From positions 4,092,001 to 4,156,000 of the forward strand of contig NZ_JQLI01000001.1 in the NCBI RefSeq assembly GCF_000744095.1: a stretch of 64,000 bases of DNA. The letters are read 5' to 3'. Origin of the DNA: Cupriavidus necator A5-1 (GTDB lineage Bacteria; Pseudomonadota; Gammaproteobacteria; Burkholderiales; Burkholderiaceae). Below are positions 1 through 10,100 of the stretch, piece after piece. How positions within the stretch are numbered: position 1 is the first letter of the stretch; each line of letters opens with the position of its first letter. Below the pieces are notes generated by a model. It ran no database searches, was not told the origin of the DNA, and was given only the letters and a program-made list of their open reading frames with translations. Position numbers and translations under genes: made by a program.

Positions 1-354
1 GCCCACAGCGTCGGCGTTCTGATCACCGTGCACTGGGCGCAACAAGCCAGCCGCGAAATCAAGGGTGCGCTGCTGGCCGCACCTCCTGATTACGAGACGC
101 CCTTGCCCGCCGGCTACTCCGACCCACAGACGCTGACGAGGAATGGCTGGACGCCGGTGCCGCGCGAGCGCCTGCCGTTTCCCAGCATCGTCGTCGCCAG
201 CCGCAATGACCCGATCGGCAAATTCGAGCGAATCCGCGATCTTGCAGAGAACTGGGGCAGCCGCTTCGTCGACGCCGGCCACGTCGGTCATCTTTCGCCG
301 GCCGATGGATATGGCACGTGGCCGATGGCGGAGGAACTGATTCAGGAGTTGTAA
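1..354 (+). CDS. RBBP9/YdeN-type serine hydrolase, 3' part
   Basis: The reading frame is open from the first base, so this is the C-terminal part of a gene that begins outside the window. The visible protein starts AHSVGVL, which matches the nucleophile elbow (G-H-S-x-G) of small alpha/beta hydrolases. It continues with the family-typical segment PSIVVASRNDP, which carries the acid residue, and GHVGHL, which carries the catalytic histidine. This arrangement is that of the RBBP9/YdeN family, cytosolic hydrolases of about 180-200 residues whose bacterial substrates are mostly unknown. About 117 residues are present. No partner gene is visible and the porin that follows appears separately transcribed. 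Confidence 0.75.
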   Translation, partial: AHSVGVLITVHWAQQASREIKGALLAAPPDYETPLPAGYSDPQTLTRNGWTPVPRERLPFPSIVVASRNDPIGKFERIRDLAENWGSRFVDAGHVGHLSPADGYGTWPMAEELIQEL

Positions 355-506
355 GCAGCAGCAAGGGCTTCAGCTGTCAGGTGAAGCCCGCGTGGGACCG
401 TTCCATGGCGGCAACGGCAAGGCAAGGCCCGGCCTGCCCGCGGTAACCCGGCAGCCAGGTCATTGCGAATCAACCAAAATCACAGACGGGGGAGGCAAGG
501 TTGCAG

Positions 507-1742
507 ATGAGGAAGGACAAGAACAAGCATTGGGTCATGCAACGGGAAGCGCTGAAGTCAGACGGACGGGCTCGATGGGCAGGGTCGCTCATCGCCCTGG
601 CGGCACTGGGCACGTTCGCCGGCGTGGCCTCGGCACAATCGAGCGTCACCCTCTACGGCGTGGCTGACGTGGCCATCGAGTACGTCAATCATGTCGGCGT
701 GGTGCCGTCCGCCGCCAACGGATTCAATCCGGGGCCGGGCAACCGGGTCTACCGCATGGACTCCGGCGGCCTGGCAGGTTCCCGCTGGGGTCTGCGCGGC
801 GTGGAGGACCTGGGCAGCGGCACCAAGGCAATCTTCGTGCTGGAATCGGGCTTCAACCTGGATACCGGCACGCTGCAGCAAGGTGGCCGCATCTTCGGCC
901 GTAATGCGTATGTTGGGCTGCAGAGCGATCGCTACGGGCAGATCACCTTTGGTCGCCAGTACACGTCGCTGTTCGATGTGATGGCAAATTTCGTCCCGGC
1001 TGCCTACGGAACGCTGTATGAGCCGTCGGCAGTGCTGCTCGGCCCGAACTTCCGCGAAGACAACACCGCGAAGTACAAGGGTGTCTTTGGTCCGCTGAGC
1101 GCCTCGGCGCACTGGTCTTTCGGTGCCGGACTGTCCTTGCCGCAAACGGCACCCGGGGGCGTTGCATCGGGTGGAAGTGGCGAGGTACCCGGGCAGTTCC
1201 GTCGGGACACCGCCTACGGCGCAGGACTGAGCTACAACGGCGGGCCGTTCGGTGTGGCCGCTGGCTACGATCAGCTGAATCCGACCATTGGCACCGGCAC
1301 CGGCACCTTCAAGAGTGCTGCCGTGGCGGCCAGCTACACGTTCGGCACCACCGCCAAGATCATGGCCGGCTACCGCTGGAACATGAACAAGGATCAGAGA
1401 GATGTCCTGATCAAGCGGGATGACTTCTACTGGATCGGCGCCAGCTACAAGGTCATTCCCGCGTTGGACCTCACGGTCGAGTACAACTACGACAACATCA
1501 AGAACCTGTTCGGCAGTACGTCCGTTGCCAACCCCTGGCAGGTTGCGTTCATTGCCACCTACGGCTTCTCGAAGCGCACTGACGTTTACCTGACCACGGC
1601 GTTTTCCAAGAACGCTGGCCTGACGCTCGATTCGGCGGCGAATGGCTATGCCAGCAGCCTCGCGCTTGGCAACAGCTATGCCCTGGGCAGGGGCGAGAGC
1701 ACCATGCTGGGTGCCGCGATTGGCGTTCGGCACAAGTTCTGA
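507..1742 (+). CDS. Trimeric outer-membrane porin (Burkholderia type)
   Basis: This is a general diffusion porin of the Gram-negative OmpC-like family typical of Burkholderiaceae. A basic N-terminus is followed by a hydrophobic signal segment ending in GVASA, and the mature protein then begins QSSVTLYGVADV, the hallmark first strand. The mature chain is rich in alternating beta-strand residues, contains the loop/strand motif GRQYTSL, and ends in Phe (GVRHKF), as needed for BAM-dependent insertion. Of two possible starts, TTG at 501 and ATG at 507, the ATG was chosen; a GGAGG stands 11 bases upstream. The gene appears monocistronic and a strong terminator follows about 160 bases downstream. 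Confidence 0.9.
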   Translation: MRKDKNKHWVMQREALKSDGRARWAGSLIALAALGTFAGVASAQSSVTLYGVADVAIEYVNHVGVVPSAANGFNPGPGNRVYRMDSGGLAGSRWGLRGVEDLGSGTKAIFVLESGFNLDTGTLQQGGRIFGRNAYVGLQSDRYGQITFGRQYTSLFDVMANFVPAAYGTLYEPSAVLLGPNFREDNTAKYKGVFGPLSASAHWSFGAGLSLPQTAPGGVASGGSGEVPGQFRRDTAYGAGLSYNGGPFGVAAGYDQLNPTIGTGTGTFKSAAVAASYTFGTTAKIMAGYRWNMNKDQRDVLIKRDDFYWIGASYKVIPALDLTVEYNYDNIKNLFGSTSVANPWQVAFIATYGFSKRTDVYLTTAFSKNAGLTLDSAANGYASSLALGNSYALGRGESTMLGAAIGVRHKF

Positions 1743-2205
1743 TGGGCAGATGGTCTGCAAGACGCGCATGTCGCTGAGTCAGCCGTGCGCGGTCTAGCCA
1801 ACCGCTCATGCTGACCTGGCGTTGCGCTTCATTAGCAGAGGTTGTCTCCGCCTGAATGCCGACCATCCGCTAAGCGACATTTTCCACGGCATTCCGGGCT
1901 TCAGAGGATCCACGGGCATAGGCCTGTGGATCCTCTTTTTGATTTGGTGCAGGCGTAGTCCATTCCAAATTCGGACCCGCGCATCCGGCCATGGCATGCG
2001 TGCAGGCCGACCGTCTGGTCTTCGACAACGCGCCATGAACCACGCCCTGCCGCGCTCCGAGGCCTCGGTCGCCATCTCGGTCTGGCTCTGGATCGCATCG
2101 CCGCGCAAGTCCCTGCGCATATCGATATGGCCTTTCCTTCGTTCCCCCGCCGGCCCCCGTTCCCTATCCTGAGCCCCTACGCATCCGTCAGAGAGGGAAT
2201 CACTC
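1743..2205. other. Intergenic region between porin and sulfur operon
   Basis: No convincing gene is seen in these 463 bases. The stretch holds the intrinsic terminator at 1903-1940 and, near its end, a GAGAGGG ribosome-binding site before the ATG at 2206. The promoter of the sulfur operon should lie in the second half, but no clear -35/-10 pair was identified. Open frames crossing it are antisense extensions of the neighbouring genes. Confidence 0.6.
1903..1940 (+). terminator. Rho-independent terminator
   Basis: A perfect 11-bp inverted repeat, AGAGGATCCAC (1903-1913) and GTGGATCCTCT (1925-1935), encloses a short loop and runs directly into a T tract at 1935-1940. This is the classic form of an intrinsic terminator on the plus strand. 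It probably ends the porin transcript. Confidence 0.85.
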
Positions 2206-3423
2206 ATGAACGCACCGTTGGACTTCGATGCCCGGCACGCGCTGCGTGCCGCGCTGGAACAGGTGCCGGCGCTGGCGCAGAAGATCGGCGTCGACGCCGC
2301 CGCGCGCGAGGCGCGGCGTGTGCTGCCCCATGAGGGCTTCACGCTGTTCCGCAAGTCCGGCCTCGGGCTGCTTCGGCTGCCGGTGGAATGGGGCGGACTG
2401 AGCGCATCGCTGGTCGACCTGTTCGAGGTCATCGCCACCATCGCGGCCGAGGAATCGAATGTCGCGCATGCGCTGCGCATCCACTTCGACCAGACCGAAT
2501 CGCTGCGCCTGGCGCCGCGCTCGGCGTTCAACGACCTGCAGGTACGGCGCATCGTCGAGGGCGCGGTCTTCGGTGGTGCATCGACCGAGCGCGGCACGTC
2601 GCGCCCAGGGGAAATCACCACCGCGCTGCGCCGCGACGGCGACCACTATCGCCTGAGCGGCAAGAAGTACTACGCCACCGGCACCGCCTTTGCCGACTAC
2701 GCGCGCATCAACGTGCGCGACGCCGATGGCGCCGACGTCTTCATCATCATCCCGACCGACCGTCCCGGCTTCAGCGTGGTCGACGACTGGGACGGCATGG
2801 GGCAACGGATGACGGCCAGCGGCAGCCTGGTGTTCGATGACGTGCAGGTGTTCGCCGACGAAGTGGCGCGGCGCGGCAACAGCACGCTGGTCGGGCGCCA
2901 TTGCGGCGCGCTGCGCCAGCTGCACCTGGTCGCAGTGGCCGCGGGCATCGTGCGCAATGCCTCGGCCGATGCCCGGCGCTATGTGCTCGAACATGGCCGC
3001 CCCGTGCTGCACAGCCCGGCGCCTACTGCGCGCGAGGACCATTTCATCCAGCAGGTGATCGGCGACCTGTCCGCGCACAGCCATGCCATCGACGCGCTGG
3101 TGCGCGAGAACGCGCGCGTGCTGGACCGTTCGGCCGATGCGCTGCTGGCGCGCGCGGACGACGCCGAGGCACTGGTGCTGCAAGGCGCGCTGGCCACGGC
3201 GCAGACGCAACTGGTGGTCAGCAAGCTGGCGTTGCACGTGGCGGAGCGCTTGTTCGAAGCCGGCGGCGCATCGGCGACTGCACGGCGGCACAACTTCGAC
3301 CGTCACTGGCGGAACCTGCGCACGATCTTCAGCCACAACCCGCTGCTGCACAAGGCGCGGGTGGTGGGCGCGTACCACCTCAACGGCGACACCACGCACC
3401 TGGCCGAAGGCCGCGTGTTCTGA
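2206..3423 (+). CDS. SfnB/DszC-like acyl-CoA-dehydrogenase-fold flavoprotein
   Basis: This 405-residue protein has the acyl-CoA dehydrogenase fold but belongs with the flavin-dependent monooxygenase-like branch (SfnB family, dibenzothiophene monooxygenase DszC). Supporting features are the central GGASTERGTSRPG segment and a C-terminus HRHWRNLRTIFSHNPLLHK typical of DszC/SfnB rather than of fatty-acid dehydrogenases. Family members use reduced flavin to oxidise organosulfur compounds or assist in sulfur acquisition. It is the first gene of an operon with a two-component-type LLM monooxygenase and a methionine-type ABC importer, which supports a role in scavenging sulfur from organic compounds. 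The exact substrate cannot be read from the sequence. Confidence 0.8.
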   Translation: MNAPLDFDARHALRAALEQVPALAQKIGVDAAAREARRVLPHEGFTLFRKSGLGLLRLPVEWGGLSASLVDLFEVIATIAAEESNVAHALRIHFDQTESLRLAPRSAFNDLQVRRIVEGAVFGGASTERGTSRPGEITTALRRDGDHYRLSGKKYYATGTAFADYARINVRDADGADVFIIIPTDRPGFSVVDDWDGMGQRMTASGSLVFDDVQVFADEVARRGNSTLVGRHCGALRQLHLVAVAAGIVRNASADARRYVLEHGRPVLHSPAPTAREDHFIQQVIGDLSAHSHAIDALVRENARVLDRSADALLARADDAEALVLQGALATAQTQLVVSKLALHVAERLFEAGGASATARRHNFDRHWRNLRTIFSHNPLLHKARVVGAYHLNGDTTHLAEGRVF

Positions 3424-3446
3424 GGGCGGCGCCCCGGAGAGTCCCA

Positions 3447-4787
3447 ATGACAGCAAGCAACCCGCGGCGACAGCTGCACCTCAATATCAACGCGCTCCAT
3501 GCCGGCTTCGTGCCGTCGGCGTGGCGGCTGCCCGCCAGCGATCCGCGCGCGTTCTTCGACGTCGGCCACTACGTGCGCGTGGCGCGCATCGCCGAAGCGG
3601 GCAAGTTCGACGCGATCTTCCTGGCGGACAATGCCTCGATCGCCGACCAGATCCACTTCCGGCCGATCACGGCGCTGGAACCGACCCTGCTGCTGGCCAC
3701 CGTCGCGGCGGCCACCACGCATATCGGCCTGGTGGCGACGGCATCGACCAGCTACAACGAGCCCTACAACATCGCCCGCCGGTTCGCTACGCTCGACCAT
3801 GTCAGCGGCGGCCGTGCCGGCTGGAACGTGGTGACCACGGCCGATGCCGGCTCGGCGCGCAACTTCGGCCGCGCCGCGCCGCCCGAGCACGGCCAGCGCT
3901 ATGCGCGCGCCGACGAGTTCACCCGCATCGTCAAGGCGCTGTGGGACAGCTGGGAAGACGACGCCTTTGTCGGCGACAAGAACAGCGGCCGCTTTGTCGA
4001 TACCGGCAAGCTGCAGCCGATTGCCCACCACGGCACCTTCTTCGACGTGCAGGGTCCGCTGAACCTGCCACGTTCGCCGCAAGGCCGTCCTGTCGTGTTC
4101 CAGGCCGGCGGCTCCGCCGATGGCCGCGAGCTGGCAGCGCTGCATGCCGAAGCGGTGTTCTCCGCCTCGCAGTCGCTCGAAGAGTCGCTCGCCTACAAGC
4201 GGGAGATCAACGCGCGCGCCGAAGCCCTCGGGCGCGGACCCGACGCGGTGAAGGTGCTGCCGGGCCTGACCACGATCATCGGCGCCACCGAGGCGCAGGC
4301 GCGGCAACGCCGCGACGAGCTGGTCGACCTGATTCCGTGGGACTACAGCCTCACGCGCGTGGCGGGAACGCTTGGCATCCCGGCGGAGCGTCTCAGCCTG
4401 GACGCGCCGCTGCCGGACAACCTGCCGCTGCCCGCCAACGGCAACCATACGTTCTTTCGCGCCACCGTGGCGCTGGCGCAGCGCCAGAACCTGACGGTGC
4501 GTGCGCTGATCCGCGAGCTCGCCGGCGGCGGCGGGCATCGCGTGATCGTCGGGACGCCGGAGCAGATCGCCGACGACATCGAACACTGGTTCCGCCACGG
4601 CGCCGCCGACGGCTTCAACCTGATGCCCGATGTGCTGCCGGATGGCCTGCAGGACTTTGTCGACGGCGTGGTGCCGATCCTGCAGCGGCGCGGCATCTTC
4701 CGTACGGAGTACGAGAGCACCACGCTGCGCGCGCATCTGGGCCTGGAAAGACCGGCAGGACGCGTGCTGGCCCAAGCTGCGGCGTAA
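3447..4787 (+). CDS. FMN-dependent LLM-class monooxygenase (NtaA/SnaA/DszA family)
   Basis: This 446-residue protein is a bacterial-luciferase-fold monooxygenase of the NtaA/SnaA/SoxA(DszA) group. Characteristic features are the opening HLNINALHAGF, the flavin-site stretch FDAIFLADN, TASTSYNEPYNIARRFATLDH, GWNVVTTAD, and LNLPRSPQGRPVVFQAG. Such enzymes use FMNH2 supplied by a separate reductase to oxygenate sulfones, sulfonates or aminopolycarboxylates. The open frame extends far upstream inside the previous gene, but ATG 3447 lies 24 bases after its stop and starts the family-conserved N-terminus. Together with the SfnB-like gene and the MetQNI importer it forms a probable sulfur-assimilation operon. 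No flavin reductase is encoded nearby. Confidence 0.88.
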   Translation: MTASNPRRQLHLNINALHAGFVPSAWRLPASDPRAFFDVGHYVRVARIAEAGKFDAIFLADNASIADQIHFRPITALEPTLLLATVAAATTHIGLVATASTSYNEPYNIARRFATLDHVSGGRAGWNVVTTADAGSARNFGRAAPPEHGQRYARADEFTRIVKALWDSWEDDAFVGDKNSGRFVDTGKLQPIAHHGTFFDVQGPLNLPRSPQGRPVVFQAGGSADGRELAALHAEAVFSASQSLEESLAYKREINARAEALGRGPDAVKVLPGLTTIIGATEAQARQRRDELVDLIPWDYSLTRVAGTLGIPAERLSLDAPLPDNLPLPANGNHTFFRATVALAQRQNLTVRALIRELAGGGGHRVIVGTPEQIADDIEHWFRHGAADGFNLMPDVLPDGLQDFVDGVVPILQRRGIFRTEYESTTLRAHLGLERPAGRVLAQAAA

Positions 4788-4880
4788 GCGGAAGTCCGCA
4801 TTTGCTATCGCGGATTCCTTCGTGGACCGGGCGCGGCGCGCTTCGTAGACTGGTGCTTCATTAACTCGTCCCAGCCTGCC

Positions 4881-5693
4881 ATGAAACGACGCCACGTCCT
4901 TGCTTCGATTGCCCTCGCGCTCACCGCCCTTTCCATGGGCAATGCCCACGCGCAACGCAGCGACCGCCCGCTCAAGGTCGGGGTGCGCGGCGGCGTCGAC
5001 GAAGAGATCTGGGAGGTCGTCACGCGCGTCGCCGACAAGCAGGGCCTGAGGGTCCAGACCATTGTCATCACCGGCACCGCCAGCCCGAACGAGGCACTCA
5101 ACAACGGCGACCTCGACGCCAATTCGTTTCAGCACATCCCCTTCCTGCGCGACCAGATCCGGCAGCGGGGATACAAGATCGTTAACGTCGGCGACACGCT
5201 GATCTCGCCGATCGCGTTCTACTCGCGCAAAGTCAAGTCGCTGGAAGCGCTGCCCAACGGCGCGAAGATCGGCATCCCCAATGACCCGAGCAACCAGACC
5301 CGCGCCCTCGTGATCCTGCGCGACCATGGGCTGGTCAAGCTCAGAGACGGCTTCGACCCCTTTACCGGCACCGCCTCGCTGTCGGATATCACGGCCAACC
5401 CGAAGAAGCTCGAGTTTGTCGAAAGCGCCTCGGTGGTGCTGCCGCGCGCGCTGCCCGATGTCGACGCGGCCGCGATCGTCAATACCTTTGCCTACCAGGC
5501 CGGCCTGATCGCCACACGCGACGGCATCGCCGTGGAGAAGAAGGAACACAACCCCTATGTGAACGTGATTGCCGTGCGCGAGAAGGACAGGAACGCAGCG
5601 TGGGTGGCGCCGCTGGTCAAGGCCTACCAGTCCGACGAAGTGCGCAAGTTCATCCAGACCCGGTACCAGGGATCGGTGATCCCTGCCTTCTGA
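4881..5693 (+). CDS. metQ: MetQ/NlpA-family ABC substrate-binding protein
   Basis: This 270-residue periplasmic binding protein belongs to the NlpA/MetQ family, which binds methionine or related sulfur compounds. The N-terminus MKRRHVLASIALALTALSMGNAHAQ is a Sec signal ending in AHAQ. There is no lipobox cysteine, so unlike most MetQ proteins it should be a soluble periplasmic protein. Family motifs include NEALNNGDLDANSFQH, IPNDPSNQTRAL, and VNTFAYQAGL. It is followed 10 bases later by the ATPase gene and then by the permease. The context with two organosulfur monooxygenases suggests a ligand other than, or in addition to, methionine; that is inference. Confidence 0.88.
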   Translation: MKRRHVLASIALALTALSMGNAHAQRSDRPLKVGVRGGVDEEIWEVVTRVADKQGLRVQTIVITGTASPNEALNNGDLDANSFQHIPFLRDQIRQRGYKIVNVGDTLISPIAFYSRKVKSLEALPNGAKIGIPNDPSNQTRALVILRDHGLVKLRDGFDPFTGTASLSDITANPKKLEFVESASVVLPRALPDVDAAAIVNTFAYQAGLIATRDGIAVEKKEHNPYVNVIAVREKDRNAAWVAPLVKAYQSDEVRKFIQTRYQGSVIPAF

Positions 5694-5703
5694 CGAGCCA
5701 GGC

Positions 5704-6537
5704 ATGCACACCGGCCTGCCCTTGCGGGAACCCGACCCGCATATCGTCTTCACCGGGATCGGCAAGACCTACGACGGCGCGAGCGCGCCCGCGCTGGCCG
5801 AGATCTCCTTCACCATCGGACGCGGCGAGCGCTTCGGCATCATCGGCCGCAGCGGTGCCGGCAAGTCGACGCTGCTGCGCACGATCAATATGCTGGAGCG
5901 GCCCGACACCGGCGAGGTCCGCATCGACGGCGCCGATATCGGCAAGCTCGACGAAGCCGGCCTGGTCGCGCTGCGCCGCCGCATCGGCATGATCTTCCAG
6001 CATTTCAACCTGCTGTCGGCCAAGACCGTGTTCGAGAACGTGGCGCTGCCGCTGCGCGTCGCCGGTGTGCCGCGGCAGGAGATCACCACGCGCGTCACCG
6101 GGCTGCTCGACCTGGTCGGCCTGGCCGCCAAGGCGCAGGCGTACCCGGCGATGCTGTCGGGCGGCCAGAAGCAGCGCGTCGGCATCGCCCGCGCGCTGGT
6201 GCACCGGCCCGAGATCCTGCTATGTGACGAAGCGACCTCTGCCCTTGACCCCGAGACCACCGAACAGATCCTGGCGCTGCTGCGCGATATCAACCGGCAG
6301 CTCGGGCTGACCGTGGTGCTGATCACGCACGACATGGCGGTGATCCGCGAGGCGTGCGAGCGCGTGCTGGTACTCGATCACGGCCGCGTCATCGAGCATG
6401 GCCCGGTCTGGCAAGTCTTTGCCCGTCCGCAAGCCGAAGCGACCATCGCACTGCTGCGGCCGCTGCGGCAGCGCCTGCCGGACGCACCGGAGAACCCCGC
6501 ACAGGAGATTCCAAACCGTGTTGCTGCCATTGGCTGA
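5704..6537 (+). CDS. metN: MetN-type ABC transporter ATPase
   Basis: This is the ATP-binding subunit of a methionine-uptake-type importer, 277 residues. It has Walker A GRSGAGKST, the Q-loop in IGMIFQHFNLL, the signature LSGGQKQRVGIARAL, Walker B ILLCDEATSALD, and the switch histidine in VVLITHDMAV. The protein is shorter than E. coli MetN (about 343 residues) because it lacks most of the C-terminal ACT-like domain that mediates methionine trans-inhibition, so feedback control by methionine may be absent. Its 3' end overlaps the start of the permease gene, implying translational coupling. Confidence 0.92.
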   Translation: MHTGLPLREPDPHIVFTGIGKTYDGASAPALAEISFTIGRGERFGIIGRSGAGKSTLLRTINMLERPDTGEVRIDGADIGKLDEAGLVALRRRIGMIFQHFNLLSAKTVFENVALPLRVAGVPRQEITTRVTGLLDLVGLAAKAQAYPAMLSGGQKQRVGIARALVHRPEILLCDEATSALDPETTEQILALLRDINRQLGLTVVLITHDMAVIREACERVLVLDHGRVIEHGPVWQVFARPQAEATIALLRPLRQRLPDAPENPAQEIPNRVAAIG

Positions 6538-7174
6538 CAAGTACCTCAAGGCACTCGGCGAAACGCTGCTGATGACGGCCAGCGCCTGCGCCGTGGTGTT
6601 CGTCGCCGGCATGGCGCTGGCCATCGTACTGACGGTGACCGCGCCCGGCGGCCTGGCGCCGCGTCCGCGCCTGCATCGCACGCTGTCGGTGCTGGTGAAC
6701 ATGTTCCGCTCGATCCCGTTCATCATCCTGCTGGTGGCGATGCTGCCGGTCACGCGCATGATCGTCGGCACCACTATGGGCACCTGGGCGGCGGTCGTGC
6801 CGCTGAGCGCCCACCTGATCCCGTTCTTCGCGCGCATCTCGCAGGTGGCGCTCAACGAGATCGACGCCGGGCTGATCGAAGCGGCGCGGGCGATGGGGTG
6901 CCGGCGCTGGCATATCGTGCGCCATGTGCAGCTGCCGGAAGCCATGCCGGCGCTCATCGGCGGCGCCACGGTGACAGTGATCGCAATGATCGGCTCGTCG
7001 GCGATGGCCGGCGCGGTCGGTGCCGGCGGCCTGGGCGACCTGGCGATCCGCTACGGCTACGAGCGCTACGAAACGGCGGTGATGTTCAACGTGATCGTCA
7101 TCCTGGTGGCGCTGGTCACGCTGGTGCAGTTTGCCGGCGAGCGGCTGGCGCGCCGCTTCGACCACCGGCACTGA
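6518..7174 (+). CDS. metI: MetI-type ABC transporter permease
   Basis: This inner-membrane permease has 218 residues when started at GTG 6518, close to the 217 of E. coli MetI. An AGGAG lies 10 bases upstream, and this start overlaps the end of metN by 20 bases. The protein shows five or so hydrophobic segments, the family motif NMFRSIPFIILLVAMLPVTR, and the EAA-type coupling loop EAARAMGCRRWHIVRHVQLP. Longer upstream frames have no membrane character and were rejected. The gene ends four bases before the stop of the oppositely oriented sensor kinase, with no terminator between them. Confidence 0.9.
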   Translation: MLLPLADKYLKALGETLLMTASACAVVFVAGMALAIVLTVTAPGGLAPRPRLHRTLSVLVNMFRSIPFIILLVAMLPVTRMIVGTTMGTWAAVVPLSAHLIPFFARISQVALNEIDAGLIEAARAMGCRRWHIVRHVQLPEAMPALIGGATVTVIAMIGSSAMAGAVGAGGLGDLAIRYGYERYETAVMFNVIVILVALVTLVQFAGERLARRFDHRH

Positions 7175-7178
7175 CTGC

Positions 7179-10100
7179 TCAGGACGCGCCCGCCAGCGAC
7201 GGCAGTCCCTCGCACACCGGCAGGCGGAACATAAACTCGCTGCCGCCGCCGCGCCGGGCCCGGACCTGCAGCGTGCCGCCATGCGCCTCGATAATGGAAC
7301 GGCAGATGGCGAGGCCCATACCCATGCCGTCTTCCTTGGTCGTGAAGAACGGCTCGAACACCTGGCCCAGCACCTCGTCCGGAATGCCCGCGCCCCGGTC
7401 CTGCACGCTGACGACGACGGAGTCCTGCTCCCGGTACGAGGTCACGACCAGTTCGCGCTGCTCGGCCGGCGTTTGCGCCATCGCATCGAGCGCATTGGTG
7501 ACCAGGTTCAGCACCACCTGCTGCAGCTGGACGCGATCGGCTTCCACCATGGCCGATCCCGCCGCCAGGCGCGTGACGACCTTGACGTTGTGCTCGTCGG
7601 TATCCACGCGCACCATGCCCAGCACTTCGCGCAGCACATCGTCGGGCTGCAGCGGCGTGAGCACCGCGGGGGCCTGCTTGGCCAGCGCGCGCAGCGCGCG
7701 GATGATCCCGGCGGCGCGCATGGCGTCCTGCTTGATATCGGTGAACCCCTCCAGCGCCTCGGCGATCTCTGGCCTGGGCCGGTTCAGCCAGCGCAGGCTG
7801 GCGTCCACGCTGGCCACGATGGCCGTCAACGGCTGGTTCACTTCATGGGCGATCGACGCCGCCAGGCTGCCCATCACGGTCAGATGCGAGGTGCGGGCCA
7901 GTTCCGAGCGCGCCGTGCGCAGGTTCATCTCTGCGGCGACGCGGCGGTTGTTCTCGTCGATCAGTTGCTCGTACAGGCGTGCCGTCTCCAGCGAGATCGC
8001 GACCTGCGGTGCCAGCACTTCCAGCTCAGCGATCCGGGTGGCATCGAAGACGCCCGGGGCCAGGTTGTTCTCCAGGTAGAACACGCCGATCAGGCTGCCG
8101 CCCCGCAGCAGCGGCAGGCACAGCACCGAGCGCAAGCCGTTGGGGATGGCGCCCTTGGTGCGGATCGACGGCGCGTCGACCATGGCGTCGTCCAGCGCCA
8201 GCGTCTGCCGGGTTCGCAGCACGCTGTTGAGCACCGCCAGCGGCAAGGCCTGCTCGGTCGGCACCGCCGCGCCGAGCGCAACCGCCACGTTGCCATCGAC
8301 CACGCGGCCGGAGGCTTCGATCATCGGCTGCTCGCCGCGCATCAGCAGCAACAGGCCGTACTGCGCGCCGGCATGGATCACGACATGGGTCATCAGGGTT
8401 TCGATCAGCCGGTCCATGACGATCTCCGTGGACATCGCCCTGGCAGCCTTCATGCCCAGTTCCCAGCGCGCCGCGGTGCGCTTGCTGTCGGCGACATCGG
8501 CGGCGGTCTCGCCGGGCCCTGCCTCGTCCAGTTGCGGATAGCCCATGGTCAGCAGCATGGCCTTGTGATCCGCGCCCCAGCGGCGATAGCCGGCGCGGGC
8601 CGCGCGCAGATGCTGCGCCGCCGCCGTCGGCAGGCCGCTGGCTTCGCACAGCATGCCGGCAAGCTCGTGCGCCAGCGCCTGCTCGTGGACGAATCCCGCG
8701 GCGGCGGCGGCGATGGCCGACTGCTCATAGCATGCCAGCGCCTGCAGCGCATCGCCGCGCAGGCGCGCTATCTCCGCGTCGACCAGCAGCAGCTTGCCGT
8801 GGAAGGTCAGCGGGTTCAGTGCAGCCCATCGCGCGAAGCAATCACGATGCGCTGCCAGGGCATCCATGACCTGATCGCGATCGGATGAAGCCGCGGCCGA
8901 GCGCGCCAGCCCGATGGCAAGGTACAGCCGGCAATCGGACACGTTGAAATGGGCCGGCGCCGACCAGATCAGTGCCTTGGCTTGCGTCAGGCTGCGCACT
9001 GCGTTGTCCCATTCCTGCCGGAACACCGACGCCATGCCGTCATAGAGCCAGATCCAGAACCTGGTCGGCAGCGAGATGCTGCGCGCGACCCGCTGTGCCA
9101 TGGTCATCTGGCGACTGGCCTCGCCATGTAGCGCGGCCTCGTCGCCAACGCGCAGCCGATGCAGGAAATGATGCTGCGAATACAGGATCAGCTCGATATC
9201 CCGGTACTGGACCAGCCGCGTCAGCACCAGGCCGCGGCCGATCTCTTCCTCCACCAGCCGCAGGTGCTCGCCCATGGCGAGCAGGTCGGAGGCGATATGG
9301 TTGCAGGCATAGCAGGCCATGCCGATATCGCCCGAGGCCCGGCCCAGCGTGACCGCGCGCTGCGCATGGCCCAGCGCGTAGGACAGCGGCCGGGTCCAGG
9401 CGCTCACCTGGTCGACCGCCACCAGCGTGGCGATGCGCTCGGCCTCGTAGCCATGGCGGTCGATCAGGTCCATCGCCGCCTGTCCCCAGGCGAGCCCGTC
9501 CTCGTATTCCTCGTACAGGCTGGCGATGAAGACGCCGAACCAGGACAGGCCATACGGCGATTCAGGCGTGGCGCCGTGCTCCAGCGTCAGCTCCACCATC
9601 TTGGCCACGTGCAGGAAGCTGATGCCGTCACGCACGAACAGCGAGGAGATCAGCGTGGACAGCAGGCCCATGACGGTCTGGGTGCGACTGTCGTCTGTCG
9701 CCGGCAACATGCCCAGGCTGTCGATCGTCCGTGTGCCCAGCGCCGTCCGGACCGCGTCATAGGCCTCGCGCATGCGCGCCGGCGTTGGGCCCCGCTCCAG
9801 GTGGATACCGAGCAGCGCCAGGCCGGACAGCGCGGCGTTGATCGCGCCCTCGTAGTCCGAGCGCACGGTCTGCAGGCTGGCCTTCAGGCGATGCACGGCG
9901 GCCTTGTCCGGCGCCGGCATGTCGCGCGTGAGCAGCGCATCGATCTGGCGCGATGCATGCTCAAGCTTGGCCTGTGCCAGCAGGCATTCGCAGTGCAGCA
10001 GGCTGGCGGCGTAGGCGAGCGCGTAGTGTGTCGACCACCACGACGGCTGCATCAGCGCGAAGGCCGTGTCCGTGTAGCGCGTGGCCTGCGCGAACGCCGC

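Noticed and set aside
3303..5765. 820-residue open frame on the minus strand
   Set aside because: It runs antisense to the LLM monooxygenase and metQ genes, has no family resemblance, and arises from high-GC third-position bias.
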